A stretch of DNA of 57,583 bases. Source: Melioribacter sp. GTDB lineage: Bacteria; Bacteroidota; Ignavibacteria; Ignavibacteriales; Melioribacteraceae. The notes under the pieces are model-generated. The model was not told the origin of the DNA, searched no databases, and saw only the letters and a program-made list of their open reading frames with translations. This document shows, in pieces, positions 45,988 through 56,740 of the stretch; within the stretch, counting starts at the first letter, position 1; each line of letters begins with the position of its first letter. The stretch is from NCBI GenBank assembly GCA_020723965.1, contig DYHW01000002.1:406615-464197 (forward strand), given 5' to 3'. A program made the translations under genes and the position numbers.

Positions 45988-46452
45988 AAAAGTAAAAGCT
46001 AACTTAATGGGAAAAATTTTTCACTTATTTTTTACATGCATGGCTGCCTGAAAGACTTTTAACGAAAGAATGATTGCATTTTCGGTTTAGCAACAAGACC
46101 AGCCATTTCCTTGTAAAGAGTAATTAACTCATGTTACGCGGTCTTAACAATTTGGGAAAGGATTCTCTTAATCTTGTTCATGCTCTTGCTCGAAACTGAA
46201 AATCACAGCAATAAACATTAGCAAGAAAAAATAGCTTACTTGGTAAACCGATAATATTTTTTTGTGGTTAGTCACGTGCGTGATCTTGTTTTATTCCTCA
46301 AGAGGGAACCTGGATATGATTAGCATTAAGACTCTTTATTATCTTTTGCATAAAAGGGGTATTCAAATAAATTTTTAGGGCAGCATGATCTTCTCAATTG
46401 AATTACGCACTCCTTATAACTATTTTGCACATTAAATAAAATCAGTAATTAT
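45988..46452. other. 465-bp gene-free gap before alanine dehydrogenase
   Basis: AT-rich sequence with no credible gene and no terminator. A TCACGTGCGTGA palindrome (near 46273-46284) and a lone TTAACA (46144) occur. TTAACA here is not part of an 11-bp series. A regulatory leader is possible, but nothing can be named. Confidence 0.45.
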
Positions 46453-47574
46453 ATGCGAATTGGAATTCCAAAAGAAACTTACCGGGGAGAAAGAAGAATT
46501 GCTTTAACTCCCGGCGGTGTAGACACGCTTGTAAAAGCAGGTCATACGGTTTTTATTCAAACATGCGCAGGTCTTGAAAGTCATTTTACGGATGAAGAAT
46601 ACCGAAACGTAGGCGCTAATATTGTTTATACGCCCGAAGAAGTTTACCAACGTGCAGAGATGATTGTTAAAGTAGCGCCGATTTCAGAAGATGAGGTTGG
46701 TTTGATGCAGGACGAGCAGACACTTTTTTCGTTTCTCTATCTTGCCGTTGGAAAAAAAAATATTGTTGAAAAACTTCTCAAGAAGAAAATTACTGCAATT
46801 GCATATGAGTTGATCGAAAAAGATGATCAACTTCCGATATTACAATCGATGAGTGAGATTGCCGGTCAGCTTGCTGTTCAAGCGGGAGAAAGATATTTGG
46901 GAAGCGATTTTCCGAACAGCCGTGGTATTTTGATGGGCGGAATCCCGGGTGTGGCGCCTGCCGCCGTTGTTATTCTTGGCGCTGGTGTGGCAGGGTTTCA
47001 TGCAGCGCGTACTGCATATTCACGAGGCGCTCATGTTATTGTTCTTGATAAAGATATTAGACGGCTAAGAAGAATACAAACTGAAATTTCAGCGAACATT
47101 ACAACAGTCGCAGCTAATCAGTTTACTATTGCGCGAGGCGCTAAGTTTGCAGACCTACTTATAGGAGCCGTTCAGTTGAAGGGAGAAAAAGCTCCCCATT
47201 TAATCACAGAAGATATGGTCAAATCGATGAAGAAAGGGGCTGTGATTGTTGATGTATCGATAGACCAAGGAGGGTGTGTTGAAACCAGCAGGCCCACTAC
47301 TATCTCAGAGCCTGTTTTCATTCTTCATGATGTGATTCATTATTGTGTTCCCAATATGCCGGCTTTAGTTTCGCGTACGGCAAGCTATGGATTAACTAAC
47401 GCTTCAATTCATTATTTATTAGATATTGCCGATAATGGATTATCGAACGCTCTCTTAGGAAATAATGGATTAGCCAAAGGTGTTTGTACTTACAATGGAT
47501 TCTGCTCTAACGAAAATATTGCAGAAGTTTTCAATATAGAATACAGGCGTCTTCATATTTTTTCAACCAATTGA
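46453..47574 (+). CDS. ald: Alanine dehydrogenase
   Basis: 373 residues, full length for the family. Signatures: IGIPKETYRGERRIALTP at the N-terminus, MSEIAGQLAVQAGERYL, NAD-binding VVILGAGVAGFHAARTA and VDVSIDQGGCVETSRPTT. It converts alanine to pyruvate and ammonia with NAD, or the reverse. Followed by a CoA-transferase gene after 12 bp, suggesting linked amino-acid fermentation or assimilation. Confidence 0.93.
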   Translation: MRIGIPKETYRGERRIALTPGGVDTLVKAGHTVFIQTCAGLESHFTDEEYRNVGANIVYTPEEVYQRAEMIVKVAPISEDEVGLMQDEQTLFSFLYLAVGKKNIVEKLLKKKITAIAYELIEKDDQLPILQSMSEIAGQLAVQAGERYLGSDFPNSRGILMGGIPGVAPAAVVILGAGVAGFHAARTAYSRGAHVIVLDKDIRRLRRIQTEISANITTVAANQFTIARGAKFADLLIGAVQLKGEKAPHLITEDMVKSMKKGAVIVDVSIDQGGCVETSRPTTISEPVFILHDVIHYCVPNMPALVSRTASYGLTNASIHYLLDIADNGLSNALLGNNGLAKGVCTYNGFCSNENIAEVFNIEYRRLHIFSTN

Positions 47575-47586
47575 AGAGTTTTAGAA

Positions 47587-48939
47587 ATGACTGTGGAAGG
47601 AATAAAAACATACAAACCGATATCTGCTCCTTGGGTTAAACGATATAATGCTAAATTGGTATCTGCCGATGAAGCAGTGAAAGTAATTAAATCGAATGAT
47701 AAAATTATTGTACAGCCGGGATGTGCAGCGCCTCTTCAAATTATTGATGCGATGGTTAGAAGAAAAGAAGACCTGTGCAATGTTGAAATTTATCATATTC
47801 TTGTTGTTGGAGATTTGCCTTATACAAAACCGGAAATGGAAAAACATTTCCGGCATAAAGCTTTTTTCATCGGGCCTAACGCCCGCACTGCTGTTAATGA
47901 AGGACGAGCAGAGTTTATTCCGATTTTTCTTTCTGAAGTTACTTTATTATTTAAACGAGGAGTAATAACAGCAGACGTTGCGATGATTCATGTTTCTCCC
48001 CCCGATGAACACGGTTTTTGCAGCTATGGAATTGACGTTGGCAATATTAAAACTCCTGCCGAAAAAGCTAAATGCGTAATTGCTCAGGTGAATAAGCATA
48101 TGCCGCGCAGTCTTGGAAATAGTTTTATTCATGTTAATAAACTCGATTATATTGTTGAAGTTGATGAGCCCTTGAAAGAATTACCACAAGTTGATCCTGA
48201 TGCTGCGCTATCGCAATTAGAAATTTATGATAATATCGGTCGTTATGTGGCAGAAATGATTGAAGACGGTTCAACGCTTCAGATGGGAATTGGCGCAATA
48301 CCGGATGCTGTTCTAAAATATTTACATAACAAGAAAGACCTTGGCATTCACACAGAAATGTTTTCTGACGGTTTGATAGAATTGATTGAAGAAGGCGTTG
48401 TTAACGGCGAAAAGAAAACTCTTCATCCCGGTAAAATTATTGCCGGATTTGTTCTCGGAACAAAACGCGCTTATAATTTCATAGATAATAATCCTGTATT
48501 TGAATTCCATCCGCAAGAATATGTGAACGATCCATTCTTGATTGCGAAGAATAATAAAATGGTAGCAATAAATTCTGCTATTGAAATAGACCTGACAGGA
48601 CAAGTTTGTGCCGATTCGATCGGGACTAAATTTTTCAGCGGTATTGGCGGGCAAGTTGATTTTGTACGCGGAGCAGCTCACTCAGAGGGCGGCAAACCGA
48701 TAATTGCTCTGCCTGCTGCAACTAAAGACCTCAAATTTTCTAAAATTGTTCCTACACTAAAGCCTGGAGCCGGTGTTGTTACTTCGCGCGGCGATGTTCA
48801 CTATGTAGTTACTGAATATGGCGTTGCTTATCTATTCGGTAAAACTATTCAAGAAAGAGCAAGAGCTTTAATTAACATTTCTCATCCGGCTTTTAGAGAT
48901 GAGTTAACTGAATATGCTAAAAAAAATCTTCATATCTAA
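47587..48939 (+). CDS. Acetyl-CoA hydrolase/transferase family protein
   Basis: 450 residues, the usual length of 4-hydroxybutyrate or acetate CoA-transferases. Signatures: KIIVQPGCAAPLQIIDAM, GIHTEMFSDGLIELIE with the catalytic Glu, then GGQVDFVRGAAHSEGGKP. It moves CoA between acetyl-CoA and another acid, or hydrolyses it. It overlaps neither neighbour but has a 12-bp gap to ald, so the two are probably one operon. The preferred acceptor cannot be read. Confidence 0.88.
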   Translation: MTVEGIKTYKPISAPWVKRYNAKLVSADEAVKVIKSNDKIIVQPGCAAPLQIIDAMVRRKEDLCNVEIYHILVVGDLPYTKPEMEKHFRHKAFFIGPNARTAVNEGRAEFIPIFLSEVTLLFKRGVITADVAMIHVSPPDEHGFCSYGIDVGNIKTPAEKAKCVIAQVNKHMPRSLGNSFIHVNKLDYIVEVDEPLKELPQVDPDAALSQLEIYDNIGRYVAEMIEDGSTLQMGIGAIPDAVLKYLHNKKDLGIHTEMFSDGLIELIEEGVVNGEKKTLHPGKIIAGFVLGTKRAYNFIDNNPVFEFHPQEYVNDPFLIAKNNKMVAINSAIEIDLTGQVCADSIGTKFFSGIGGQVDFVRGAAHSEGGKPIIALPAATKDLKFSKIVPTLKPGAGVVTSRGDVHYVVTEYGVAYLFGKTIQERARALINISHPAFRDELTEYAKKNLHI

Positions 48940-48944
48940 CCCTG

Positions 48945-49634
48945 ATGATTGCTGTTATTGGTGATATTCACGGGTGCTATTACACGCTCGTTGAATTATA
49001 CAACAAAATAATTTCTCGTTACCCTAACATTCCGGTTTATACGGTAGGAGATTTAGTTGATAGAGGAAACCACAGCTGCGAAGTCTTCAACTTTGTAATT
49101 GTGAACAATATTTTTTTTACGCCGGGTAATCATGATTATATGTTCTTCCATTTTTTCAAAGACCCGACAAGCGTCTTTGCCCGCTCCTGGTTCTTCAACG
49201 GTAACGAAACTACTCTAAAATCATACGAGAATAGAGAAACCGAAATGTTTCAGCATATTGAACTGGTGAGAACCGCCCCTCTCTATTTCAATCTGCCGGA
49301 TTGTTTTATTTCTCATGCTGGAATTTCTGAAATGTATGGCAAATATCTTCCGCCAAATTTCAGAAGTTCGCTCAACTTGTTGGATAATTTTATTGTGAAC
49401 GATTTGCGAAGCGACCAGGGAATTTTGTGGACGCGCGACCCGTTACTCAACATCGGAAAGCTGCAAATAGTGGGGCATACAAAACAACAAGAAATAACTT
49501 TAATTGAAGATTCCAATGCAATTTATATCGATACAGGCGCGTGTGTTGGAAATAAGCTTAGCGCAATCATTGTTCATGAAAATAGAGTTTTAGAAACGTT
49601 GGAAGAAAAGACTCGTCTCGATGATATCATTTGA
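48945..49634 (+). CDS. PPP-family metallophosphatase (ApaH/PrpE-like)
   Basis: 229 residues. All PPP motifs are present: GDIHG at 6-10, GDLVDRGNHS, GNHDYM, then SHAG and a late GHT. The family includes protein phosphatases and diadenosine-tetraphosphatases (PrpE, ApaH); motifs do not separate them. It lies 5 bp after the CoA-transferase gene. Confidence 0.85.
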   Translation: MIAVIGDIHGCYYTLVELYNKIISRYPNIPVYTVGDLVDRGNHSCEVFNFVIVNNIFFTPGNHDYMFFHFFKDPTSVFARSWFFNGNETTLKSYENRETEMFQHIELVRTAPLYFNLPDCFISHAGISEMYGKYLPPNFRSSLNLLDNFIVNDLRSDQGILWTRDPLLNIGKLQIVGHTKQQEITLIEDSNAIYIDTGACVGNKLSAIIVHENRVLETLEEKTRLDDII

Positions 49635-49808
49635 GCGGAGAATATTTTTTATTCGATTGAAAAAGAAGTTTTTTTTAACAATCTTTGTGCGAGAATTTTC
49701 GAAGGAGGTTTAATAATAGAAGATTTCTACTAATTTTGTCGAACAACATGTAGGCTTACCATTCTTCCAAAAATAAAAAATAAATTTAGACTGGGATTCA
49801 AAGTTGTT

Positions 49809-52800
49809 TTGCTTCCCATTTTTATTGCCTCGATAGCAGCATTTTTCGGTTTTAAGAATCATTATTTTGCAGAAGCAGACCAGCTTTTGTCATCCGATTA
49901 CCGTATGAATTTTGCTGCTCTTTCAAAACCACTGCAATCATTTGAACAAGATTTTTCTGAGAATCCTATCTATAGTAAATCCGCATTTTCTGAAAAAAAA
50001 TTATATCAGCTTACAATTCCAGATTCAATCGGAAAGGAGAAAGCGTATCTCTCGGCTGATTCAATATTTAAGAAGGACACAGTTATTGTAAAATTTTCTA
50101 AAGCAGATTCAGTACGTTTCAAAGCAAAAGAAGATTCATTAAAAAGGATCGATTCCCTTTCCCAAGATTCGACAGCACGCATACAACATTTCCGTTATAA
50201 GCGGATAGAAAAACCCTATCTAAGTTTTCGACCGAAAAGAGCGCCGAGTTTAATAAGTCTGTTAACTGAAAACATTGTATTGCGCACAATGGAATTAGAT
50301 TCGACTGGTAAAAAAGTTGTGATAAAAGAAACAATTGCCGGGCAGAAAGTTAGACCGCCTTTGGAATTACCACTTGACGAATATATTCGACTGCGTCTTG
50401 ACGCAATAGCGCGAGATGCTTGGGAAGCGCGCGGTTATGAGTACAAACTAAAAGAAGATAAACGAGATATTACTCAGTTCATAACAGACATAACTAATAT
50501 TGACATTCCTCTTCCGAGCAGTCCGCTCTTAAGTATTTTTGGTGAGCCGAAGATAAATCTTAGAATTGCAGGTCAAATTGATATCCACGGTGCTTGGAGG
50601 AATGAAACAACAACGGGAATTACTACATCGGCGCTCGGTAACACACGCAATGAACCGGATTTCAAGCAGCAAGTTCAAATCAATTTAAACGGAACTATTG
50701 GTGATAAACTAACTATTTTGGCAGATTGGAACACAGAACGGCCATTCCAATATGAGAACCAGCTTAAACTAAAGTACACAGGTTACGAAGATGAAATAAT
50801 TCAGAGCATCGAAGCGGGAAATGTATCGCTTCAAACTTCTCCTTTAGTTGGCGGCAGCGAAGCACTATTTGGTATTAAAGCGCTATTCAAAATGGGCCCG
50901 TTTAGTTTAACTGCTCTTGCTTCTCAAAAAAAGAGTGAAGTTCAAGAAATATCCGTTAGCGGCGGCGCAAAATCTCAGAAGTTCGAAATTCATGCTTATG
51001 ATTATTCCCAAAATCACTTTTTTGTTCACGGAATTTATACAGACCCAGCTCTGAATATTTTTAATAAATTTTTCGGAAACCCGGTGCATATTTATATTGA
51101 TTCTCTGAAAGTTAAAGAGATTGAAGTTTGGAAAACTACAACCGGTTTAATAAATCCGGGTGAAAGAAAGGCAAACGCATATTTGAATATCAAGCGACGT
51201 AAAGAAAAGCAATTGTACAATGATCTGCGCGATAACTCTTTTCAGACTATTCCAGGTAAACAGGAAATAGACAGAAGATTTGTTCTTCTCAAGGAAGATG
51301 TTGATTACACTTATCATCAGGAAACCGGCTTTATCAGTTTTAAAACTCAAATTCAAGATCAAGATGCTATTGCCGTAGCAATCCGAATCGAAGGACCAAC
51401 AAGTTCGCAAGATGACGATATCTACTTTGGAGAATTTCTGCGCGATGCCGTTGGCGATACAACTGCTCGTCTTGTTTTAAATTTAGTCAAACCGCCTAAC
51501 TTACAGCCGCAATTTAAAGATGCTTGGGCATTGCAGCTTAGAAATATTTATCCGATCGGCGGCAGAGATGTAAAAGAAGAAGGATTTGTTTTAGATATCA
51601 AATACAGAATTGAGGGGCAGGAACCGCAGGATAATTTCAACGGTGTTAAACTGCTTCAAACATTCGGACTGGATAAAACAGATAAGAATGGAGTAAGCGC
51701 GCAGCCAGACGGCGCATTCGACTTTTTTTCTAACCGTACAATTTTTCCCAAAACAGGCGAAATTATTTTTCCAGTTCTTCAGCCGTTTGGTAAGGACCTT
51801 CCAAGCGCTTTACCCGACACGCTTAGATATTCATCTGTATATGAAACAACTGTAACATTCGCAAAGCAGGATAGGGCTAAAGATAAATTTATTCTCACTG
51901 GTGAATATTCTGCATCTGTAACATCAGTTTTTTCGATTGGTTTTCAGGCTGTTGAAAAGTCCGTTAAAGTTTTGTTGAACGGGAATCAACTTAAAGAAGG
52001 ACCCGACTACACGGTTGATTATAATCTTGGGCAGGTGATTATTCGGAAAAATGAAGCGCTGGTGCCAGGCGCAGATTTGAAAATCAGCTATGAACAAAAT
52101 GATCTGTTCCAGCTTGCGTCTAAAACAATGCTCGGTTTTCGCGGTCTGCTTGAATTAAACCGCGAGTCTTCTCTTGGTTTTTCCTTTCTTAATTTGAATC
52201 AGCAGACCTTAAGCGATAAAGTTCGCATTGGTGAAGAGCCGCTGAACAATTCTATCTTCGGTTTGGATTTCAAAACAAACGTTGAACTTCCTTTTGTAAC
52301 AAAAGCATTAGATAAGATTATTTCAACTAGCGCGCCTTCAAACTTTGCAGTAAATGCAGAGTATGCATATATCAACCCAGACCCCAACACCAAGAAGAGC
52401 ACTATAGCAAGCGATGGAGGGAGAAGTATAGCTTATGTAGATGATTTCGAAGGCGCTAAAAAAACTATTCCACTTGGAGTTTCGAACGGTTCTTGGAAAG
52501 ATATTAGTGTGCCGAAGAATTTACCTTACATCGGAAATTTAGATGAAAATCTTCAGATGCGTTACAAAGCAAAAGCATTTTGGTTTAACATTACTCCCTC
52601 CGATGTAACTGTGCAGGATATTTATGGAGACCGGAAAAAAGTTGGACGCGATGCCGTTCAAATAGCTACGCTGGATTTTGTCTATCAACCTAACCAAAGA
52701 GGTTATTATAACAACGAGCCGCTATTAGGAGAAACTTTTAAGAATTGGGCTGGATTCATGAAACCGCTCTCTTCAACTGCAAACAATCTTATTGAAGAAA

Positions 52801-55800
52801 ACATAGAGTTTGTTGAGTTCTGGGTGAAGATTGTAGAGGCGCCGAAAGACTTGAAAATAAATATCGACTTGGGACAAATAAGCGAAGATATAATTCCGAA
52901 CAGACGGCTTGATACAGAAGATATAAATGATAACGATTTGCTTGATGATGGGGAAGATGTTGGATTAGATGGAATGAAGGACGCTCAAGAACCATTTTTT
53001 AACAGCGCTACAAACCCTGACCCAAATAACGATAACTTTTCTTATAAATCTGGTTCAGGCGATTTTTCGAGGATTAACGGAACTGAAGGCAATGGCGTTT
53101 CTACTGATCTCGGAAGAATTCCTGACACTGAAGATTTGAATAGAAATAAAACTTTAGACAGAGTAAACAGTTTTTATCGCTATGTAATTCCACTTGATAC
53201 AAACAGAACCACAAACCCATTTGTTCAGGGCGGTGGAAGTAACAAGGGGTGGTATTTGTACAGAGTTCCTCTTAAAGATTTTGTTGAAAAAGTTGGCGAT
53301 CCGAGTTTTTCTGTTGTTGAAACTATCCGGTTTTATATTGCAGACGCTTCGCAGCAAGTGCATTTACGTTTTACAGAAATGAATCTTGTTGGCAATCAAT
53401 GGCAGAAGGTTTTGAATTCTAAAGTTACACGCGATGACACTGTCCTTACTGTTTCAACAATTAACGTAGAAGATAATCCGGAATATATAACTCCGCCAGG
53501 TGTAATCAGAGAAAAAGATAAAACAAGACCAGATCAAGATATTATCAAGAATGAACAAGCGCTTAACCTGATTTTGACTAATCTAGAAGAGGGCGATGCA
53601 AGAGAAGTTGTGCGTTACCTTACAAGACCTCTTGACGTTTTCAATTATAAAGAGATGAAGTTATTTTTACGCGGCGATAGTAAAGACCTGCCCGGTTCGG
53701 TTTCTTATTATAAAGATGAGAAAGATTATGCTACAGAGATCTATTTGCGTTTCGGTTCCGACACGCTCAACTATTATGAATACCGCCAGCCGGTTAGATA
53801 TAGCCGTGTTCATTTAAGCGGCGGATGGAATGAAGTAAGTATGAAATTTTCGGAACTAACAGCTATAAAAGAACGCCGACCAGGCGATTCTGTTAAAGTA
53901 TTATACAGTTTCCCGCTAAAAGATTTACCCGGGCATAGCTACGGAATAAAAGGAAATCCGACGTTAACAAGAATATCTTTTTTTACGATTGGAATTATCA
54001 ATCCTAAAGATAAAGGAACGCCAAATCAGAAAGTTTCTGGAAGCGTTTGGGTAAATGAACTTCGCGTTTTAGAAGCAGAACAAACTCCGGGCTGGGCTTA
54101 TGCCGCTAATGCTTCTTTAAGGTTAGCCGATCTTTTAAGCATCAACGCAAACATTAGTCAAACCGATCCATACTTTCACAAGTTATCAGAACGGTTCGGT
54201 GCTCGTGAAGAGAGATCGAATTGGGGAGTAGCTGTTGATTTTGATCTTCTCAAAATAATTCCTGTTAATCTTTCTGGCAGTAATTTCAAAATATCGTATG
54301 CCCGAACCGAGAGCGCATACAATCCTCTTTATCTTCCGGCTACAGATATAAAAGTAGATGAAGCGCAAAAAGAGTTAAGAAGAAATCTCGAAGATCGGAA
54401 ATTGCCAGCCGATAGTATCGATTCTATAGTGAAAAATTTAAGAAGCGACGTCCAAACTGTAAACGTTTCCGAAACTTGGGCCCTTTCAAACATTCGAATT
54501 AAAATTCCAACTGAAGTTTGGTATATTAGAGATTTATTTAACAACCTTAGCTTTGCATTTAATTATAATAAAACTTTCGGAAGAAATCCGGCTACAGCAA
54601 TTAGCACCGCATGGTTTTGGAATGCGAGCGCAAATTATTCCGTTAACCTGAATCGAGATTATTATTTCAAGCCGGCTGATATTCCGCTACTCGGTTATTT
54701 GTTTGGGCTATTCAATGATTACCGCGATGTTAAAGTTTATTTTCTCCCTCAATCTATCACTGGAGTCATAACTGCCAACAGAAGAAGAAATTTCAATCTT
54801 GCAAGAACTCTTGCTGCAAAACCGAATATTCAGAGAGATTTTGTTGCAACGCGCGGCTCAGGCTTTAACTGGAATATTACAGAAGGGGGTTTTGCAAATC
54901 TATCGCTCGGTTACAATTTTGATATTTCTTCAACGCTTGCCCACTTGCTTGCTCAAGATGATATAGAAAGAGCAGAGGGACAAATTTGGCGCGATATTTT
55001 TGGCGGGCAATTCTTCGGTAGAGATTACAATTACAAACAAAATTTTGATCTTCGAACTAATCCTAAGCTGCCTTCTTTATTTGATCTGAATCGTTTTTTA
55101 ACTCTTAATAGTTCTTATTCTACTTCCTACACTTGGCAGAATAATTTTCAACAGGAGCAGTTAGGAAGAAGCGCCGGTTATTCTAGCAGATTAAGTGGAA
55201 GCATGACCATTCGCGTTAAATCTATTTTTGCTCCGCTTTTCCAGGAAGAAGAAAAACCTATTCAGCCAAGCCAACAGCAGGTTGGGGGCAGAACCGGCGG
55301 AAGACGGAGCCAAGTTCAAAGAGAAACCGTCAAGAGAGAAGTTGAAAAGGAAGCAGACTTTGAGCGTGATATTATTTCTAAAGATACTGTGCTGATCAAA
55401 AAGGATTCATTAAAAACTACGCCTCAAGATTTAGAAGAAGAAACTGACACTATCGAAACAAAAGCGAGCGTTTTTAGTTCAACACTCGGAGCATTGAAAT
55501 TGGCTATGAAATGGCTTCTGCTCGATTACGATCAGGTGAGTGTGAATTTTTCTCAAAATAGTTCTTATATTGGCGGCGGGCTTGCAGGTGAAGGAACAGG
55601 TTTTAATAATTTTTGGGGGGTAAAACAGGATTACCGTAAAGGTCCAACGCGGTTGTTTATGTTGGGGTTATCAAATAATATTGGTCCACGCGCGCCAAAA
55701 GGAAATTTACAGGATAATTACACTCATCGAAATGATATTGATCTCAGAACTTCGAGAGCTTTATGGCAGGGCGCTCAGATCGATCTTTCGTGGAAGATTG

Positions 55801-56726
55801 GCTGGGGCATAAATAAATCTATTACTATTCAAACTGATTCTCTTGGCGTTCAATCATTATCGAATATTGTTTCCACCGGAACAATAGACCGCTCGTTTTT
55901 GAGTTTACCGCCTACTCTTATCTTTTCATTCTTGGGCAATGGAATAAAGAAAGTTCATGAACTCTATGATCCTCGCTCGGTTAATCCGAGTAAAAATTTA
56001 TCTGATGCGTTTTTAAAAGGATTCGAATCGTTCTCCATCCTTTCGAAAATTCCAATTCTTTCGCAGCTCGCAAAATATATTCCTCGCCCCAATTGGTCTT
56101 TCTCTTGGACCGGTCTTGAACAATATTCGATCTTTAGTTTTGCTAAACGTGTTTCCTTAAATCACGCGTATATTTCTAATTATAGCGAAGGCTGGAAAAT
56201 AAATCCCAGCGGTGTGGAAGAAGTTCAAACACAAAAAGTTGATTATGCTTTTTCTCCTTTGATAGGAATGACATTGAACTTCGATGAATTGTGGAGTGGA
56301 AGTTTTCAGAGTACATTGCGTTATTCAGTAAAAACTTCTTACGGCTTAGGTGTAACAACACGCAATATTACAGAGTCTTTTACGCGCGATGTTAGTTTTA
56401 CTGCAAGCTACACAAAAACTGGGTTTGATTTTCCTCTGTTTGGAATCTCTCTTAAGAACGATCTTGAGATTTCTATCTCGTATTCTAACGCAAAAACATC
56501 TAGCGTTATTTTCGAAATGGATCAGTTCAAAGAAAAAGGAAAACCGCAAGAAGGAAAGACAAATACTATGCTTGAGCCGAAAATTCGTTATGTAATGAGC
56601 TCTCGCGTTACGCTTTCGGTCTTTTATAGAAGAACAAGCATAGCTCCAGAGGGTGCTTCAAGAATTCCGCCTACAACTACAAACGAAGCCGGCCTTGATG
56701 TGCGTATAACTATTTCACCTAATTAA
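49809..56726 (+). CDS. sprA: SprA, type IX secretion translocon protein
   Basis: 2305 residues from TTG 49809. SprA forms the giant outer-membrane barrel through which T9SS cargo passes. Signatures are INLNGTIGDKLTILADWNTE, then EAGNVSLQTSPLVGGSEALFGI and RFYIADASQQVHLR with Asp-rich loops. The length is normal for the family. The start is doubtful: the frame is open back to a stop at 49731 and encodes a basic signal-peptide-like stretch (KNKFRLGFKVVLLPIF) before the TTG, but holds no ATG, GTG or TTG there. A rare start codon (for example ATT 49761) or a sequence error is possible. PorX follows 14 bp later. Confidence 0.92.
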   Translation: MLPIFIASIAAFFGFKNHYFAEADQLLSSDYRMNFAALSKPLQSFEQDFSENPIYSKSAFSEKKLYQLTIPDSIGKEKAYLSADSIFKKDTVIVKFSKADSVRFKAKEDSLKRIDSLSQDSTARIQHFRYKRIEKPYLSFRPKRAPSLISLLTENIVLRTMELDSTGKKVVIKETIAGQKVRPPLELPLDEYIRLRLDAIARDAWEARGYEYKLKEDKRDITQFITDITNIDIPLPSSPLLSIFGEPKINLRIAGQIDIHGAWRNETTTGITTSALGNTRNEPDFKQQVQINLNGTIGDKLTILADWNTERPFQYENQLKLKYTGYEDEIIQSIEAGNVSLQTSPLVGGSEALFGIKALFKMGPFSLTALASQKKSEVQEISVSGGAKSQKFEIHAYDYSQNHFFVHGIYTDPALNIFNKFFGNPVHIYIDSLKVKEIEVWKTTTGLINPGERKANAYLNIKRRKEKQLYNDLRDNSFQTIPGKQEIDRRFVLLKEDVDYTYHQETGFISFKTQIQDQDAIAVAIRIEGPTSSQDDDIYFGEFLRDAVGDTTARLVLNLVKPPNLQPQFKDAWALQLRNIYPIGGRDVKEEGFVLDIKYRIEGQEPQDNFNGVKLLQTFGLDKTDKNGVSAQPDGAFDFFSNRTIFPKTGEIIFPVLQPFGKDLPSALPDTLRYSSVYETTVTFAKQDRAKDKFILTGEYSASVTSVFSIGFQAVEKSVKVLLNGNQLKEGPDYTVDYNLGQVIIRKNEALVPGADLKISYEQNDLFQLASKTMLGFRGLLELNRESSLGFSFLNLNQQTLSDKVRIGEEPLNNSIFGLDFKTNVELPFVTKALDKIISTSAPSNFAVNAEYAYINPDPNTKKSTIASDGGRSIAYVDDFEGAKKTIPLGVSNGSWKDISVPKNLPYIGNLDENLQMRYKAKAFWFNITPSDVTVQDIYGDRKKVGRDAVQIATLDFVYQPNQRGYYNNEPLLGETFKNWAGFMKPLSSTANNLIEENIEFVEFWVKIVEAPKDLKINIDLGQISEDIIPNRRLDTEDINDNDLLDDGEDVGLDGMKDAQEPFFNSATNPDPNNDNFSYKSGSGDFSRINGTEGNGVSTDLGRIPDTEDLNRNKTLDRVNSFYRYVIPLDTNRTTNPFVQGGGSNKGWYLYRVPLKDFVEKVGDPSFSVVETIRFYIADASQQVHLRFTEMNLVGNQWQKVLNSKVTRDDTVLTVSTINVEDNPEYITPPGVIREKDKTRPDQDIIKNEQALNLILTNLEEGDAREVVRYLTRPLDVFNYKEMKLFLRGDSKDLPGSVSYYKDEKDYATEIYLRFGSDTLNYYEYRQPVRYSRVHLSGGWNEVSMKFSELTAIKERRPGDSVKVLYSFPLKDLPGHSYGIKGNPTLTRISFFTIGIINPKDKGTPNQKVSGSVWVNELRVLEAEQTPGWAYAANASLRLADLLSINANISQTDPYFHKLSERFGAREERSNWGVAVDFDLLKIIPVNLSGSNFKISYARTESAYNPLYLPATDIKVDEAQKELRRNLEDRKLPADSIDSIVKNLRSDVQTVNVSETWALSNIRIKIPTEVWYIRDLFNNLSFAFNYNKTFGRNPATAISTAWFWNASANYSVNLNRDYYFKPADIPLLGYLFGLFNDYRDVKVYFLPQSITGVITANRRRNFNLARTLAAKPNIQRDFVATRGSGFNWNITEGGFANLSLGYNFDISSTLAHLLAQDDIERAEGQIWRDIFGGQFFGRDYNYKQNFDLRTNPKLPSLFDLNRFLTLNSSYSTSYTWQNNFQQEQLGRSAGYSSRLSGSMTIRVKSIFAPLFQEEEKPIQPSQQQVGGRTGGRRSQVQRETVKREVEKEADFERDIISKDTVLIKKDSLKTTPQDLEEETDTIETKASVFSSTLGALKLAMKWLLLDYDQVSVNFSQNSSYIGGGLAGEGTGFNNFWGVKQDYRKGPTRLFMLGLSNNIGPRAPKGNLQDNYTHRNDIDLRTSRALWQGAQIDLSWKIGWGINKSITIQTDSLGVQSLSNIVSTGTIDRSFLSLPPTLIFSFLGNGIKKVHELYDPRSVNPSKNLSDAFLKGFESFSILSKIPILSQLAKYIPRPNWSFSWTGLEQYSIFSFAKRVSLNHAYISNYSEGWKINPSGVEEVQTQKVDYAFSPLIGMTLNFDELWSGSFQSTLRYSVKTSYGLGVTTRNITESFTRDVSFTASYTKTGFDFPLFGISLKNDLEISISYSNAKTSSVIFEMDQFKEKGKPQEGKTNTMLEPKIRYVMSSRVTLSVFYRRTSIAPEGASRIPPTTTNEAGLDVRITISPN

Positions 56727-56740
56727 ATGTGAAGTTTATA

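Noticed and set aside
46144..46149. TTAACA before the ald gene as a Pho box
   Set aside because: A single hexamer with no neighbours at 11-bp spacing.
46273..46284. TCACGTGCGTGA palindrome as an operator
   Set aside because: Single, short, and with no related copy near other genes; not enough to call.
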